A stretch of DNA of 64,000 bases from Geothrix terrae (GCF_022808775.1 NZ_JAKZLA010000004.1:1-64000), one strand, 5' to 3'. Shown: positions 25,057-33,291, numbered from the stretch's first letter. Numbers and translations are program-made. Notes: generated by a model from the letters alone, not told the origin.

Positions 25057-26052
25057 CTAGACCATATCGCGGTCCATCTGGGCCAGCACCGCCGTCTCCA
25101 CCTGGGCGATGAAGGTCTCTAGGGGCATGGCCGCCTTGGCGCCGGAGGCCAGGCGGTGGCCCCCACCCCCGAACAGGCGGCAGACGGCGTTCACGTCCAC
25201 CTTCTCGCGGGAACGGAGGCTCACCTTGGCGCGGCCGTCCGGGGCCTCGGAGAACAGGGCGGCCACCTCGACGCCCTTCAGCTTCCGGGGCTCCTCCACC
25301 AGCTCGTCCAGATCCTCGTGGGTGGCGCCGCAGGCAGCCAGGTCGGTCCTGGTCACGGCCACGTAGGCGAAGCGGCCCCTGTCCCGCAGTTGGAGCCCGC
25401 CTATGGCCCGGCCGAAGAGCTTGAGCTTGGCGGGGGTAGCGGTCTGGTAGAGGGCATTGTAGGTGCGCGCCGGGTGGACCCCCTGGGCGATGAGGTCGGC
25501 CGCCGCCTGGTGGATCTTGGGCGTGGTGTTGGAATGCCGGAAGTTGCCCGTGTCGCTCACCATGCCCGCGTAGAGGGCCTGGGCCATCACCGGGGGCAGG
25601 TCGCCGCCGATGCGGGGCCGCACCAGGTCGTAGACCAATTCCGTGCTGGCGCTGGCGGTGGGATCCGTGAACTCGTCGTCGAAGCCCTGGGGGGCATCCT
25701 TCAGGTGATGGTCCAGGCAGGCCCGTTCGGCCCTCGTGCCCTCGAAGGCGGCATAGAGCGCCCCCATGCGGTGGGGTTCCGACGCGTCGATGAGCAGCCA
25801 GGCATCCGGCCAGGCAGCCAGGTCCGCATGGGCGCCCGCCGGGTCGTAGGCCTCGATCCAGCCTTCGGGATCCAGGAACCGCAGATTCTCAGGCAGGACA
25901 GGCGCCACGACGATGCGCGCCTCCTTGCCCTGCCCTTTCAGATGCGCGGCCAGGGCCACGGCGGCACCCACGCCATCCCCATCCGGGTTCTCGTGGGTGG
26001 TGAGAAGGACCTTGGCGTGGCCTTCGAGAAAGTCGGCAAAGCGATCGAGCAT
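25057..26052 (-). CDS. DHH/DHHA1 phosphoesterase, NrnA-like
   Basis: The 331-residue protein has the DHH superfamily metal motifs HENPDGDG (H20, D24, D26), a D in LLIDASEPHR, LDHH (D114-H116) and GMVSDTGNFRHSNT. A C-terminal DHHA1 domain ends in FGGGGHRLASGA, the RNA-end binding loop. Members are NrnA-type oligoribonuclease/pAp phosphatases that degrade very short RNAs or cyclic-dinucleotide products. The first motif reads DGDGVGA where DGDAIGS is usual, a mild variation. The gene lies between ribA and add on the same strand. Confidence 0.88.
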   Translation of the reverse strand: MLDRFADFLEGHAKVLLTTHENPDGDGVGAAVALAAHLKGQGKEARIVVAPVLPENLRFLDPEGWIEAYDPAGAHADLAAWPDAWLLIDASEPHRMGALYAAFEGTRAERACLDHHLKDAPQGFDDEFTDPTASASTELVYDLVRPRIGGDLPPVMAQALYAGMVSDTGNFRHSNTTPKIHQAAADLIAQGVHPARTYNALYQTATPAKLKLFGRAIGGLQLRDRGRFAYVAVTRTDLAACGATHEDLDELVEEPRKLKGVEVAALFSEAPDGRAKVSLRSREKVDVNAVCRLFGGGGHRLASGAKAAMPLETFIAQVETAVLAQMDRDMV

Positions 26053-26146
26053 GAATCCTGACCTCGGTAGTCAGGATATCAGAGGTGTTTCTTCTCCTTG
26101 GTATCGGCTTCGTCGATACGCGAGACGGTGCCGACCCATCGGAGCC

Positions 26147-27214
26147 TTACAGGTGCTCCTTCTTACTCTCCAGGCTGCCCGGCTTGAAGGCCTTCAGCTC
26201 GTGGACCACTTCCGCCAGCAGGGCCCGCTTGAGGGCATAGGGCAGGAAGGCGCTCTTGAAGCCCATGATGATGAGCTCCTTGATCTCCTCCAGGTTGAAG
26301 TTCAGCTCGTCGTGAATGACCTGGAACTCGCGGCTCACCGTGGTGTTCGTGACCATGCGGTTATCCGTGTTCACGGTGACGCGGAGTCCCAAGTCGTAGA
26401 ACAGGCGGATGGGGTGGTCGGCCATCTTCTTCACGGCCTTGGTCTGCACGTTGCTCGACGGGCAGCACTCCAGCGGAATGCGGTGGTCGTTCACGTAGTT
26501 CAACAGGTCGCCGTCCTCGATGAGCCGCACGCCATGGCCGATGCGGTGGGCGCCGCAGAGGTGGATGGCCTGGTGGATGCTCTCTGGGCCGTAGGCTTCG
26601 CCGGCGTGCAGGGTGCAGTTGATGTTGTTCTGAAGCACGCGGCCGAAGGCGTCCTTGTGGCGCTTGGCGGGGAAGTTCTCCTCGGCCCCCGCCAGGTCGA
26701 AGCCCACCACGCCCTTGTTCTTGAAGGCCACGGTGAGGTCCGCCAGGCGCAGCGAGATGTCCGGCGAGATGTGGCGCATGCCGCAGAGGATGACGCCGGT
26801 CTTGATGTTGTACTGCTTCTCCGCCTGGGCCAGGCCCTCCAGCACGGCCTGCACGATGGCGTGGAGCGTGAGTCCCTTCTGCTGGTGGAGGATGGGACTG
26901 TAGCGCACCTCCATGTAGCGCACGTTCTCCTTGGCCGCGTCCTCCGCCAGCTCGAAGGAGGTGCGCACGAGGCTCTCGTAGGTCTGCATCACGGAGAGGG
27001 TGACGTCGAAGGCCTTGAGGTACTCGACGAGGGACTTGCACTCCTCACCCACCTGGACGAAGGGCCGCAGACCCTCAGGCGTGTCCGCGGGCAGCTTCAC
27101 CTTCTGCTGCTCGGCCAGGTCGAGGATGGTGGTGGTCCGGAGGCTGCCGTCCAGATGGACGTGCAGGTCGGTCTTCGGAAGGCGCTGGAGATCCTGGATC
27201 GTGAGTTTCGGCAT
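26147..27214 (-). CDS. add: Adenosine deaminase family protein
   Basis: The 355-residue TIM-barrel amidohydrolase has zinc ligands H18 and H20 in KTDLHVHLDGS, a His in the central TLHAGEAYGP, and GHGVRLIEDGD. The late VTVNTDNRMVTNT block carries the final metal-binding Asp and substrate contact. The length matches adenosine deaminases, which convert adenosine to inosine in purine salvage; a deaminase acting on a related nucleoside is possible. The C-terminal part contains NFNLEEIKELIIMGFKSAFLP, as in the family. Confidence 0.9.
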   Translation of the reverse strand: MPKLTIQDLQRLPKTDLHVHLDGSLRTTTILDLAEQQKVKLPADTPEGLRPFVQVGEECKSLVEYLKAFDVTLSVMQTYESLVRTSFELAEDAAKENVRYMEVRYSPILHQQKGLTLHAIVQAVLEGLAQAEKQYNIKTGVILCGMRHISPDISLRLADLTVAFKNKGVVGFDLAGAEENFPAKRHKDAFGRVLQNNINCTLHAGEAYGPESIHQAIHLCGAHRIGHGVRLIEDGDLLNYVNDHRIPLECCPSSNVQTKAVKKMADHPIRLFYDLGLRVTVNTDNRMVTNTTVSREFQVIHDELNFNLEEIKELIIMGFKSAFLPYALKRALLAEVVHELKAFKPGSLESKKEHL

Positions 27215-27271
27215 GGCCTAGCCTAGCGCTTCGCGAGGCGGGCGACCATCCGATGAGGACCTTGGAATAAG

Positions 27272-27340
27272 CAGAAGCCCGGCTTCGCCGGACTTCTGCG
27301 CGGGGGCCCGGGGGTGTGCGCGCAGCGCGGAACCCCCGGA
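27272..27340. repeat. Diverged single copy of the 76-bp GC-rich repeat, downstream of fur
   Basis: The segment matches the unit tandemly repeated at 31412-31730: an AGCCCGGCTTCGCCGG core, then GCGCGGGGGCCCGGGGG, GCGCGCAGCGCGGAA and CCCCGGA. It forms a near-perfect 13-bp hairpin (GCAGAAGCCCGGC...). It lies between the fur 3' end and add on the strand where fur is read, so it may terminate fur transcription. Confidence 0.7.
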
Positions 27341-27345
27341 AAGCA

Positions 27346-27846
27346 TCACACGTTGAGCTGGCTCATCCGATGCGCGAGCGTCGGCGCATCCGTCTCCCGG
27401 CTCTGGCACTCCTTGCACAGGCCGAAGATCTGGTGGCTGTGGTGCATGGGCCGGAAGCCGTATTCCCGGCAGATGGCCTCCTGGAGGGCCTCCAGGTCGG
27501 GGCGGAAGAACTCGATGATGGCATCACAGTTCAGGCAGATCAGGTGGTCGTGGTGCTCGTTGCTGCGCACAGCCTCGTAGTGCGCGTGCTGGTCGCCGAA
27601 GCTGCTCTTCCGGACCAGGCCGCACTGCACCAGCAGATCCAAGGTGCGGTACACCGTGGCCCGGCTGATGGCCTTGCCCTTCTGCTTGAGCGCCATGTGC
27701 AGCTGGTCTGCGTCGAAGTGGTGGACCTGGCCGAAGACCTCCTCCACCAGCTCCAGGCGCTCGCCGGTCAGCTTCAGCTGGCGCGACCGCAGGAAGGTTT
27801 CGAAGCGCTGCTGTTCCTCGGGGCGTTCGATCTTGGGTTTGCGCAT
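27346..27846 (-). CDS. fur: Fur-family metal/peroxide-responsive repressor
   Basis: The 166-residue protein has a winged-helix DNA-binding half (about 15-90, LKLTGERLELVEEVFGQVHHFDADQLH and ISRATVYRTLDLLVQCGLV) and a C-terminal dimerisation and metal half with HHDHLICLNCDAIIEF and GLCKECQ. These are the regulatory His cluster and the two CxxC structural zinc pairs. It could be Fur, Zur or PerR; the HHDHLIC pattern and Cys pairs do not separate them. The feoAB operon in this window is a natural candidate target. It is divergent from the gene at 27951. Confidence 0.9.
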   Translation of the reverse strand: MRKPKIERPEEQQRFETFLRSRQLKLTGERLELVEEVFGQVHHFDADQLHMALKQKGKAISRATVYRTLDLLVQCGLVRKSSFGDQHAHYEAVRSNEHHDHLICLNCDAIIEFFRPDLEALQEAICREYGFRPMHHSHQIFGLCKECQSRETDAPTLAHRMSQLNV

Positions 27847-27892
27847 GGAATCCTCGGTGGCAAGTCTAACCGGTCCAGTCGACAGATCGTAT

Positions 27893-27921
27893 TTTACAGA
27901 TGAAAACCCAAAGCGTATTAT
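27893..27921 (+). promoter_or_regulatory. Promoter of the tautomerase-like fusion gene
   Basis: TTTACA (27893-27898) and TATTAT (27916-27921) are separated by 17 bases, each with 5 of 6 consensus positions. The region is shared with the divergent fur gene. An overlapping minus-strand TAAAAT (27891-27896) could be its -10. This arrangement would allow control of both genes from one site. Confidence 0.6.
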
Positions 27922-27950
27922 GTATCAACCGTATGCATATTGGAGTTCCC

Positions 27951-28502
27951 ATGGCCATCGTTATTATCCAATCCCCCAATCTATCATCGGAACAGAAATC
28001 TCGCGTCGGGGAGCGGATCATCACGGCGCTCCAGCAGGAAGGCCTGCCGCCCGGCTCCGTGGTGGTGCTCTTCCGCCCCGAGCGCGGCGACATCTACCTC
28101 GATGGCCTGCTGGTGCAGGCCCAGACTCCGGCGCCAGTCCAGGCCGCGGCTCCCCCCGCGCCCAGGCCCGCCGCCCCCGCGCCCGTGGCCGCCCCGCCGG
28201 CCTTCAAGACCAAGGCCCGCCGATCCAAGCCCGAACTGGAGGATCTGAAGGGGGACCTGATGCGCGCCCTTCAGGACAAAGGCTCCCTCAGCAGCTTCGA
28301 GGCCCAGGTGGCCCTGGACCTCAAGGATTGCGACTGGGCCCCGGCCACGCTCCGCCGCCTCTTCACCGAGCTGGAGGAGGCCAAGCTGATCACCAAGAGT
28401 GGCCAGAAGCGCGGCACCCGCTACGTCTGGAAGGGCATCGTCAACACGCCCCAGTCCACGCCCATCGTGAAGCTCGTGAAGGCGGACACCGACGAAGCGT
28501 GA
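27951..28502 (+). CDS. Tautomerase-like domain fused to a winged-helix-like domain
   Basis: The 183-residue protein has two parts. Residues 1-55 look like a 4-oxalocrotonate tautomerase subunit (MAIVIIQSPNLSSEQKSRVG, ITALQQEGLPPGSVVVLF) but lack the catalytic Pro that follows the initiator Met. After an Ala/Pro linker (about 60-85) comes a basic helical region (KARRSKPELEDLKGDLMRAL) and a domain of about 70 residues ending GTRYVWKG. Its helix-helix-helix-wing order fits a winged helix with a recognition helix around APATLRRLFTELEEAKLI. I infer a DNA-binding regulator with a small-molecule-binding domain. GGAG lies 5 bases before the ATG. It sits divergent to fur. Confidence 0.6.
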   Translation: MAIVIIQSPNLSSEQKSRVGERIITALQQEGLPPGSVVVLFRPERGDIYLDGLLVQAQTPAPVQAAAPPAPRPAAPAPVAAPPAFKTKARRSKPELEDLKGDLMRALQDKGSLSSFEAQVALDLKDCDWAPATLRRLFTELEEAKLITKSGQKRGTRYVWKGIVNTPQSTPIVKLVKADTDEA

Positions 28503-28524
28503 TGCTCTCCGGGGGTCCCCCGCA

Positions 28525-28556
28525 CAGAGGGCCGGCTCAGCCGGCCCTCTGCTTTT
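28525..28556 (+). terminator. Intrinsic terminator after the fusion gene
   Basis: A perfect 12-bp stem (CAGAGGGCCGGC / GCCGGCCCTCTG) with a TCA loop spans 28525-28551 and is followed by CTTTT. It lies 23 bp after the stop codon at 28502. Confidence 0.85.
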
Positions 28557-28583
28557 GCCCCGGAGCCCTGCCACACTCGGGCC

Positions 28584-29300
28584 ATGGACTGGTTCGCCTG
28601 GGACTTCGACCACCCCGCCTACTTCCAGATCTACGCGGACAAGGACGCGGAGGCCGCCACCGAAGGGCCGGCGCTCGCGGCCTTGCTGGACCTGCCTCCG
28701 GGCAGCCGGATCCTGGATCTGCCCTGCGGCTGGGGCCGCCTCCAGCCCCACCTGGTGGCCCGGGGCTGGGAAACCGCGGGGGGCGACCTCAGCCGGCTGA
28801 ACCTGGACCGACACAGGAAGGACCACCCCGCCGCCCTGACCCGCCTCGACCTCCGCGCCCTCCCCTTCCGGACGGGCTGCGCGGATGGCGTCTTCTGTGC
28901 CTACACCAGCTGGGGCTATTTCGCCACGGACGCGGAGAACCTCCGCCAGCTGGCCGAGTTCGCCCGCGTGCTCCGGCCCGGTGGCGCCCTGCTCCTGGAT
29001 CTGGTCGGTCGCTCCTTCCTGCGGCGCGCCATCGCGGAAGTCGAAGGGCAGTGGCTTGAATTCCCGGATGAAGGCTACGAGGAACGCGCCACCTGGAGCC
29101 CGGACGGCCGCCGCATCCGCACGGAGCGCCGCTGCCAGGGCGAGGCCTTCCGCCACGACATCTGGATTCCCACGGACGCCGAGGTCCGGGCCGGCCTGGC
29201 GGCCGCAGGCTTCGGATGCGTGGCGGCCTACGGCGGCCTGGATGGCCGGCCCTGGTCGGAGGAGGCGGAGCGCTGGATCTACCGGGGGATCAGGCGCTGA
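28584..29300 (+). CDS. Class I SAM-dependent methyltransferase
   Basis: The 238-residue enzyme has the SAM-binding glycine motif I in RILDLPCGWGRLQPHL (about residues 43-58) and motif II acidic residues in GGDLSRLNLD. The LPFRTGCADGVFCAYTSWGYF region and the RVLRPGGALLLDLVG strand complete the Rossmann fold. The acceptor is not identifiable. No clear ribosome site precedes the ATG. Its 3' end overlaps the last codons of the convergent MFS gene by 11 bp. Confidence 0.85.
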   Translation: MDWFAWDFDHPAYFQIYADKDAEAATEGPALAALLDLPPGSRILDLPCGWGRLQPHLVARGWETAGGDLSRLNLDRHRKDHPAALTRLDLRALPFRTGCADGVFCAYTSWGYFATDAENLRQLAEFARVLRPGGALLLDLVGRSFLRRAIAEVEGQWLEFPDEGYEERATWSPDGRRIRTERRCQGEAFRHDIWIPTDAEVRAGLAAAGFGCVAAYGGLDGRPWSEEAERWIYRGIRR

Positions 29301-30444
29301 GGCTCCGCGTGGCCAGCAGGTAGGCGCCGAAGCCGAGCCCCGAAAGCCCCATGGCCAGTGGCAGGCCCAGTCCCTGCACCAGGGCGCCACCCACCAGGGG
29401 ACCCACCATCAGGCCCACGGAGTACGCCAGGTTCAGGATGGAGAACGCGGAAGCGAAGCTCTGGCTGCCCTGGCGTTCCACCTGGTCGGCCACCGCGGGA
29501 CTGCAGGGGCTCATGATGAAGCTGGCCGTGCTGCCCAGCCCCATCATGGCCAGCACCACCATCCAGGGCCGGGGCAGCAGCACCGGCAGGGGGATGAAGA
29601 CCACCGCCAGCACCAGCCCCATGCGGAGCACCCGCACCCGCCCGATGCGGTCCGAGAGGGCGCCCATCAACGGCGAGGTGAACGTATGGGCCAGGGCCGC
29701 CGCCGCGAAACAAAGGCCGATCTGGGTCGGCGACTGGCCCAGGCGCCGATCCAGGTCCAGCGGCAGGGTGGATTCCAGCAGGGCCCACAGGCAGGAGCCC
29801 AGGGCCATGGCGCCGGCGAAGACCCGGATGGTCGGATTGGACAGCAGCTGGCGGAAAGGCAGCTGCAGCCCCTGGCCGGAGCCGGTCTCCGGCAAGAGGA
29901 AGGCGCGGCCCGCCGCATCCAGGGCCACCAGGATCGCCCCCAGCACGAAGGGCGCGGTGGGGCCCGCATGCTGATCGAGGAAGCCGGAGAGCGGGGGCCC
30001 GATCAGCACGCCCAGGTTCGCGGCGGCGAATGCGGTGCCCATGGCCTTGCCCCTGGATTCGCTGGGAAAGATGTCCGCCAGCAGCGCCATGCCCGGAAGC
30101 CAGGTGGCCGCTCCCGCCACGCCCTGGAGGAAGCGGGCCAGCACCAGCAGCCAGTACTGCTTCGACACGGCGAAGACCAGAGTGGTGACCCCCAGCCCCG
30201 CCAAACCCCAAAGCATGGGCGAGCGGCGGCCGAAGCGGTCCGTGAGGAGGGCCACGGGAAAGGTGGCCGCCAGCAGGGCCACGGCGTAGCTGCCGAAGAG
30301 GATCCCCACCTCCATCTGGTTCAGGTGGAGATCCCGCGCGTACCTGGGCAGCAAGGGCACCAGCAGGTAATAGAGGAGCATGTCCACGTGGAAAGCCAGG
30401 GCCGTCACGAGGAGGGCGGCGGTGGGGGGAGCGGGGCGGCGCAT
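29290..30444 (-). CDS. MFS transporter
   Basis: The 384-residue protein has 12 predicted membrane helices. Motif A appears twice in related form: LTDRFGRRSPM after TM2 (about residues 57-67) and LSDRIGRVRVLRM in the second half. The central loop holds PETGSGQGLQLPF, and TM5 has the exporter-like GPPLSGFLDQ region. It probably exports drugs or metabolites by proton antiport. The ATG at 30444 follows a G-rich run rather than a canonical Shine-Dalgarno. It is followed by nothing in its own direction, since the neighbour on the left converges. Confidence 0.85.
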   Translation of the reverse strand: MRRPAPPTAALLVTALAFHVDMLLYYLLVPLLPRYARDLHLNQMEVGILFGSYAVALLAATFPVALLTDRFGRRSPMLWGLAGLGVTTLVFAVSKQYWLLVLARFLQGVAGAATWLPGMALLADIFPSESRGKAMGTAFAAANLGVLIGPPLSGFLDQHAGPTAPFVLGAILVALDAAGRAFLLPETGSGQGLQLPFRQLLSNPTIRVFAGAMALGSCLWALLESTLPLDLDRRLGQSPTQIGLCFAAAALAHTFTSPLMGALSDRIGRVRVLRMGLVLAVVFIPLPVLLPRPWMVVLAMMGLGSTASFIMSPCSPAVADQVERQGSQSFASAFSILNLAYSVGLMVGPLVGGALVQGLGLPLAMGLSGLGFGAYLLATRSLSA

Positions 30445-30467
30445 CCCCCCACTATCGCATCGGGTCC

Positions 30468-31226
30468 TCAGCCCCGCGCCATCTCCACCTTGGGGTAGGC
30501 GGCCCGGAAGCCGCAGGCCTCGTAGGACCGCTGACTGGCCGTGCCCGGGGCCGTGGAGGCGCAGGCGAGGTTGCAACCGCATGCCCGCGCAAGGGCCAGC
30601 CGCGTGCCGATGAGGGCCTTCTGCAGGCCGCGGCCCCGGAAGCGGGGCAGCACCGCGTCGCCCGAGAGCAGGGCCACGCCCTCCACGACTCCCAGCATCC
30701 CGCCTCCGGCCAGCTCCCCGCCCTGGAAGGCCAGGAAACCCCAGGCGTCCGGCACCTCAAGGGATACCTCGAAAGGCGGCGCCAGGTCGTGCCAGTCGTC
30801 GCGCTCAAGAAATCCTGCCGCGACCACTCGGTTGAAGATCCCGGCTTCGTCGGGCCGGGCCGGTCGGACCAGGCCTTCCGAACCCACGGCAGATGGGTCC
30901 TCCAGGGATCGTACCCACAGCTGCTGGAAGGCGTGGAGACGGTAGCCCCGGCGTGCCAGCAGGGACCACAGGGATGGATCGGCACCGGGACTCAGCTCCA
31001 GCACGGTGGGCACGCCAAGGAAGGCCTCGACGGCCTCCAGCTCGCGTTCAGAGATCGGATCGATCAACCCCAGCGCCTGGTTGAGGGGGTGGGCCTCGCC
31101 GCGGAGGTGTGCGAAACCGCTGCCCACCGGCAGGCTGCGACCCCCGGCGGCCTGATTGAACCGTTCGTTCTGAAGGGCCTGGGCGCGCTCGAGACGGCGC
31201 GCCAGGCAGGTCAAGTCATGGAACAT
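30468..31226 (-). CDS. GNAT family acetyltransferase
   Basis: The 252-residue protein has an N-terminal half with weak GNAT-like features (LERAQALQNERFN, HPLNQALGLIDPISEREL) and a C-terminal GNAT domain with VLPRFRGRGLQKALIGTRLALA, the acetyl-CoA binding loop, and NLACASTAPGTASQRSYEACGFRAAYP, the family's end. It could be a tandem or N-terminally extended GNAT. CGGAG lies 6 bases before the ATG at 31226. The substrate is unknown. Confidence 0.82.
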   Translation of the reverse strand: MFHDLTCLARRLERAQALQNERFNQAAGGRSLPVGSGFAHLRGEAHPLNQALGLIDPISERELEAVEAFLGVPTVLELSPGADPSLWSLLARRGYRLHAFQQLWVRSLEDPSAVGSEGLVRPARPDEAGIFNRVVAAGFLERDDWHDLAPPFEVSLEVPDAWGFLAFQGGELAGGGMLGVVEGVALLSGDAVLPRFRGRGLQKALIGTRLALARACGCNLACASTAPGTASQRSYEACGFRAAYPKVEMARG

Positions 31227-31411
31227 GGGAATCTCCGAAAAGGGGTGATCCGCCCGCCCGGAGGCGCGGCGGCAGGCACAGGATCGCGTCCTTGCGTCAG
31301 CCCAGGCGCAGGCCCCCGGCGCCAAGTTCAGGCGCGGGACCAACGGAATGACGGAAGCAGGTCAGAGGCCTATCCAGAGAAGCCACCAGCATATCTGAAT
31401 CTTCGACGGCC

Positions 31412-31730
31412 CCCCGGAGGACATAAGCGAAGCCCGGCTTCGCCGGGCTTCGCGCGGGGGCCCGGGGGTATGCGCGCAGCGCGGAATCCCCGGAGGACAT
31501 AAGCGAAGCCCGGCTTCGCCGGGCTGAGCGCGGGGGCCCGGGGGTATGCGCGCAGCGCGGAATCCCCGGAGGACATAAGCGAAGCCCGGCTTCGCCGGGC
31601 TGAGCGCGGGGGCCCGGAGGTATGCGCGCAGCGCGGAATCCCCGGAGGGCATAAGCGAAGCCCGGCTTCGCCGCGCTGAGCGCGGGGGCCCGGGGGTATG
31701 CGCGCAGCGCGGAATCCCCGGAGGGCATAA
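31412..31730. repeat. Tandem array of a 76-bp GC-rich unit, four copies plus a partial
   Basis: Units start at 31412, 31488, 31564 and 31640, each 76 bp, and a 15-bp partial at 31716-31730 ends the array. Copies differ by only a few bases. Each unit holds a 10-bp hairpin (GAAGCCCGGC-TTC-GCCGGGCTTC or a close variant) and a second GC-rich arm pair (CCGGGG/CCCCGG). Because 76 is not a multiple of 3, any frame through the array changes from unit to unit, which argues against coding. It lies directly after the RNase P RNA gene. Confidence 0.9.
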
Positions 31731-31734
31731 ACAC

Positions 31735-31752
31735 GGCCCTCTTTCGAGGGCC
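31735..31752 (-). terminator. Terminator of the RNase P RNA gene
   Basis: On the minus strand GGCCCTC-GAAA-GAGGGCC forms a 7-bp stem with a stable GAAA tetraloop and is followed by GTGTTTAT. It ends the rnpB transcript just before the 76-bp array. Confidence 0.75.
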
Positions 31753-32112
31753 GCGGTGGATCGGTAAGCCGGGTTCTGTCGTGGGACGTCATTCCTCTGG
31801 GATGGATGTCGCCATCCAACTCAAGCGACCTACCCGCCGGCTCGGTCGGGTCAACCCTCGCCGCTTGCGCGGTGCGCCGGCCTATTTGGTCTTGCTCCCT
31901 GGGGGGTTTACCGTGCCCGTCCTGTTGCCAGTCCGGCGGTGGGCTCTTACCCCACCGTTTCACCCTTGCCTGTGATCCGAGGATCCATCGGCGGTCTGCT
32001 CTCTGTTGCACTTTCCGTCGGGTCGCCCCGCCCTGGTGTTACCAGGCCCAGCACCCTGTGGAGCCCGGACTTTCCTCTGCCCTTGCGAGCAGCGACGCCC
32101 TGATCCACAAGG
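31752..32112 (-). ncRNA. rnpB: RNase P RNA, bacterial class A
   Basis: Reading leftwards, the conserved 5' core GAGGAAAGTCCGGGCTC occurs near 32078-32062, then GGTAACACCAGG, GACGGAAAGTGCAACAGA, GGTGAAACGGTGGGGTAAG and finally ACAGAACCCGGCTTA at the 3' end. The ends GTGGATC (about 32109) and GATCCAC (about 31757) pair as helix P1. It is the catalytic RNA that trims the 5' leaders of pre-tRNAs. The ends are estimated from P1 and may be off by a few bases. Confidence 0.95.
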
Positions 32113-32156
32113 GTCGAGGCTAGCACGATCCAAGAGGTCGTACCAAAACCCCGCAG

Positions 32157-32531
32157 CTAGGTGCCCTCCGGAATGGCGATCAGGGCGGGCAACGCTTCCG
32201 GCCGGCCCGCCTTGACGGCGTCGAGGACACCCGTGGCCCGGTGGAGCGGAAGCGAAGGGTGGACCCGGAGCACCACCTTCCCGGTCGTCGCGTGGATCCG
32301 CGCGGGCAGTTCAGCCAGCGTGATCTTCACGCCGTCCAGGTCGAGGGAACCGTCCGCCGCGAGGGTGAGGCGGAGGAGCGGTCCCGGAACCCCGGCCCCG
32401 GCGCCTCCGGGAAGGGAGGCGTCGAGGGCCCGGGGCAGGACCGGAACGAGGGTGATGAAGACGATCAGGAGCACCAGGACGATGTCCACCAGGGGCGTGA
32501 TGTTGATGTCGCTGCGGATCTTCGTGGTCAT
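32157..32531 (-). CDS. ExbD/TolR family protein
   Basis: The 124-residue protein has the typical short basic N-terminus, SDINITPLVDIVLVLLIVFIT with the functional Asp in the single membrane helix (about residues 8-32), and a periplasmic domain ending in PALIAIPEGT. With an ExbB/TolQ partner it would form the proton channel that energises TonB, but no ExbB is found in the window. It lies 7 bp after the TonB-like gene and is clearly in the same operon. Confidence 0.92.
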   Translation of the reverse strand: MTTKIRSDINITPLVDIVLVLLIVFITLVPVLPRALDASLPGGAGAGVPGPLLRLTLAADGSLDLDGVKITLAELPARIHATTGKVVLRVHPSLPLHRATGVLDAVKAGRPEALPALIAIPEGT

Positions 32532-32538
32532 GGCGTCC

Positions 32539-33291
32539 TCACCTCAACCGGAAGTTCAGGGTGAGCCGGAAGCTCGCCACCACCGGGCGGCCATCCATCT
32601 GGGCGGGCTCGAAGCGCCACTGGCGCGCGGCCTGCAACGCGGCGTCCTGCAAGGCCGGATGGCCGTCCAGCACCCGCACCTGCATGGGCACGCCCGACTC
32701 GTCCACCACCATCATCAGCACCACCGTGCCCTGGACATGGGCCCGGCGGGCCAGATCCGGATAGATGGGATCCACACGCCGGAGGATCGCCGGTGCGATG
32801 GCCGTGAAATCGTGGATCACCGGACCGGAAGCAGGCCCCGCCGGCACGGAAGTCGGGACGGCAGGCCCTGGAAGCGCGGGGCCACCCGCAGGGACCTCCG
32901 AGGAACGATCAACCGTGGGAAAGCCCGCCGCGGCCTCATCCGGATCCGCCCTCGCGGGCGCGCCGGAAGGGGCTGCGAGGGTTCCGCTTCCAGTGCCCCC
33001 TGCGACCGTGGGGAGCATCCGTTCGACAGGACGAGTGCGCGGGGGCCCGTCAAGCTCCACGGGTCTCCAGGGAGGCGCGGGCGGGAGCACCGGCGCCAGG
33101 ACGGCCTTCGGCCCGAAGGACGCGAGGATCACCGCGCCGCCGGCGAGCAGGAGGTAGGTCAAGGCGGACAGCGAGGCCGCGCGGAAGGTATCGGAAGGCG
33201 GCGCCGAAGCGAGAACGGCGTGGGGCTGGAGGGTGGGCGGCAGGTCCGGGAAGGCAGGCCCCCGGCCGCGCCGGAGCGCGAGGATGGACAT
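32539..33291 (-). CDS. TonB-like energy transducer
   Basis: The 250-residue protein has a cytosolic N-terminus, one membrane helix (about residues 43-63, SALTYLLLAGGAVILASFG), a Pro/Ala-rich periplasmic linker and a C-terminal TonB domain (about 165-250). The domain contains RVDPIYPDLARRAHVQGTVVL, DESGVPMQVRVLDGHP and QWRFEPAQMDGRPV. It should carry proton-motive energy to outer membrane receptors. AGGAG is 5 bases before the ATG at 33291. It is upstream of exbD, with its own promoter. Confidence 0.9.
   Translation of the reverse strand: MSILALRRGRGPAFPDLPPTLQPHAVLASAPPSDTFRAASLSALTYLLLAGGAVILASFGPKAVLAPVLPPAPPWRPVELDGPPRTRPVERMLPTVAGGTGSGTLAAPSGAPARADPDEAAAGFPTVDRSSEVPAGGPALPGPAVPTSVPAGPASGPVIHDFTAIAPAILRRVDPIYPDLARRAHVQGTVVLMMVVDESGVPMQVRVLDGHPALQDAALQAARQWRFEPAQMDGRPVVASFRLTLNFRLR

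Noticed and set aside
31412-31730. Tandem repeat considered as a CRISPR array
   Set aside because: The repeats follow each other directly, with no unique spacers, are 76 bp long, and no cas genes are nearby.
31297-32011. Long minus-strand open frames full of PSGDSALRAYPRAP-type sequence through the 76-bp array and into the RNase P RNA gene
   Set aside because: They come from a non-coding 76-bp repeat whose length shifts the frame at each unit, and from the rnpB RNA. No start signal or family supports a protein.
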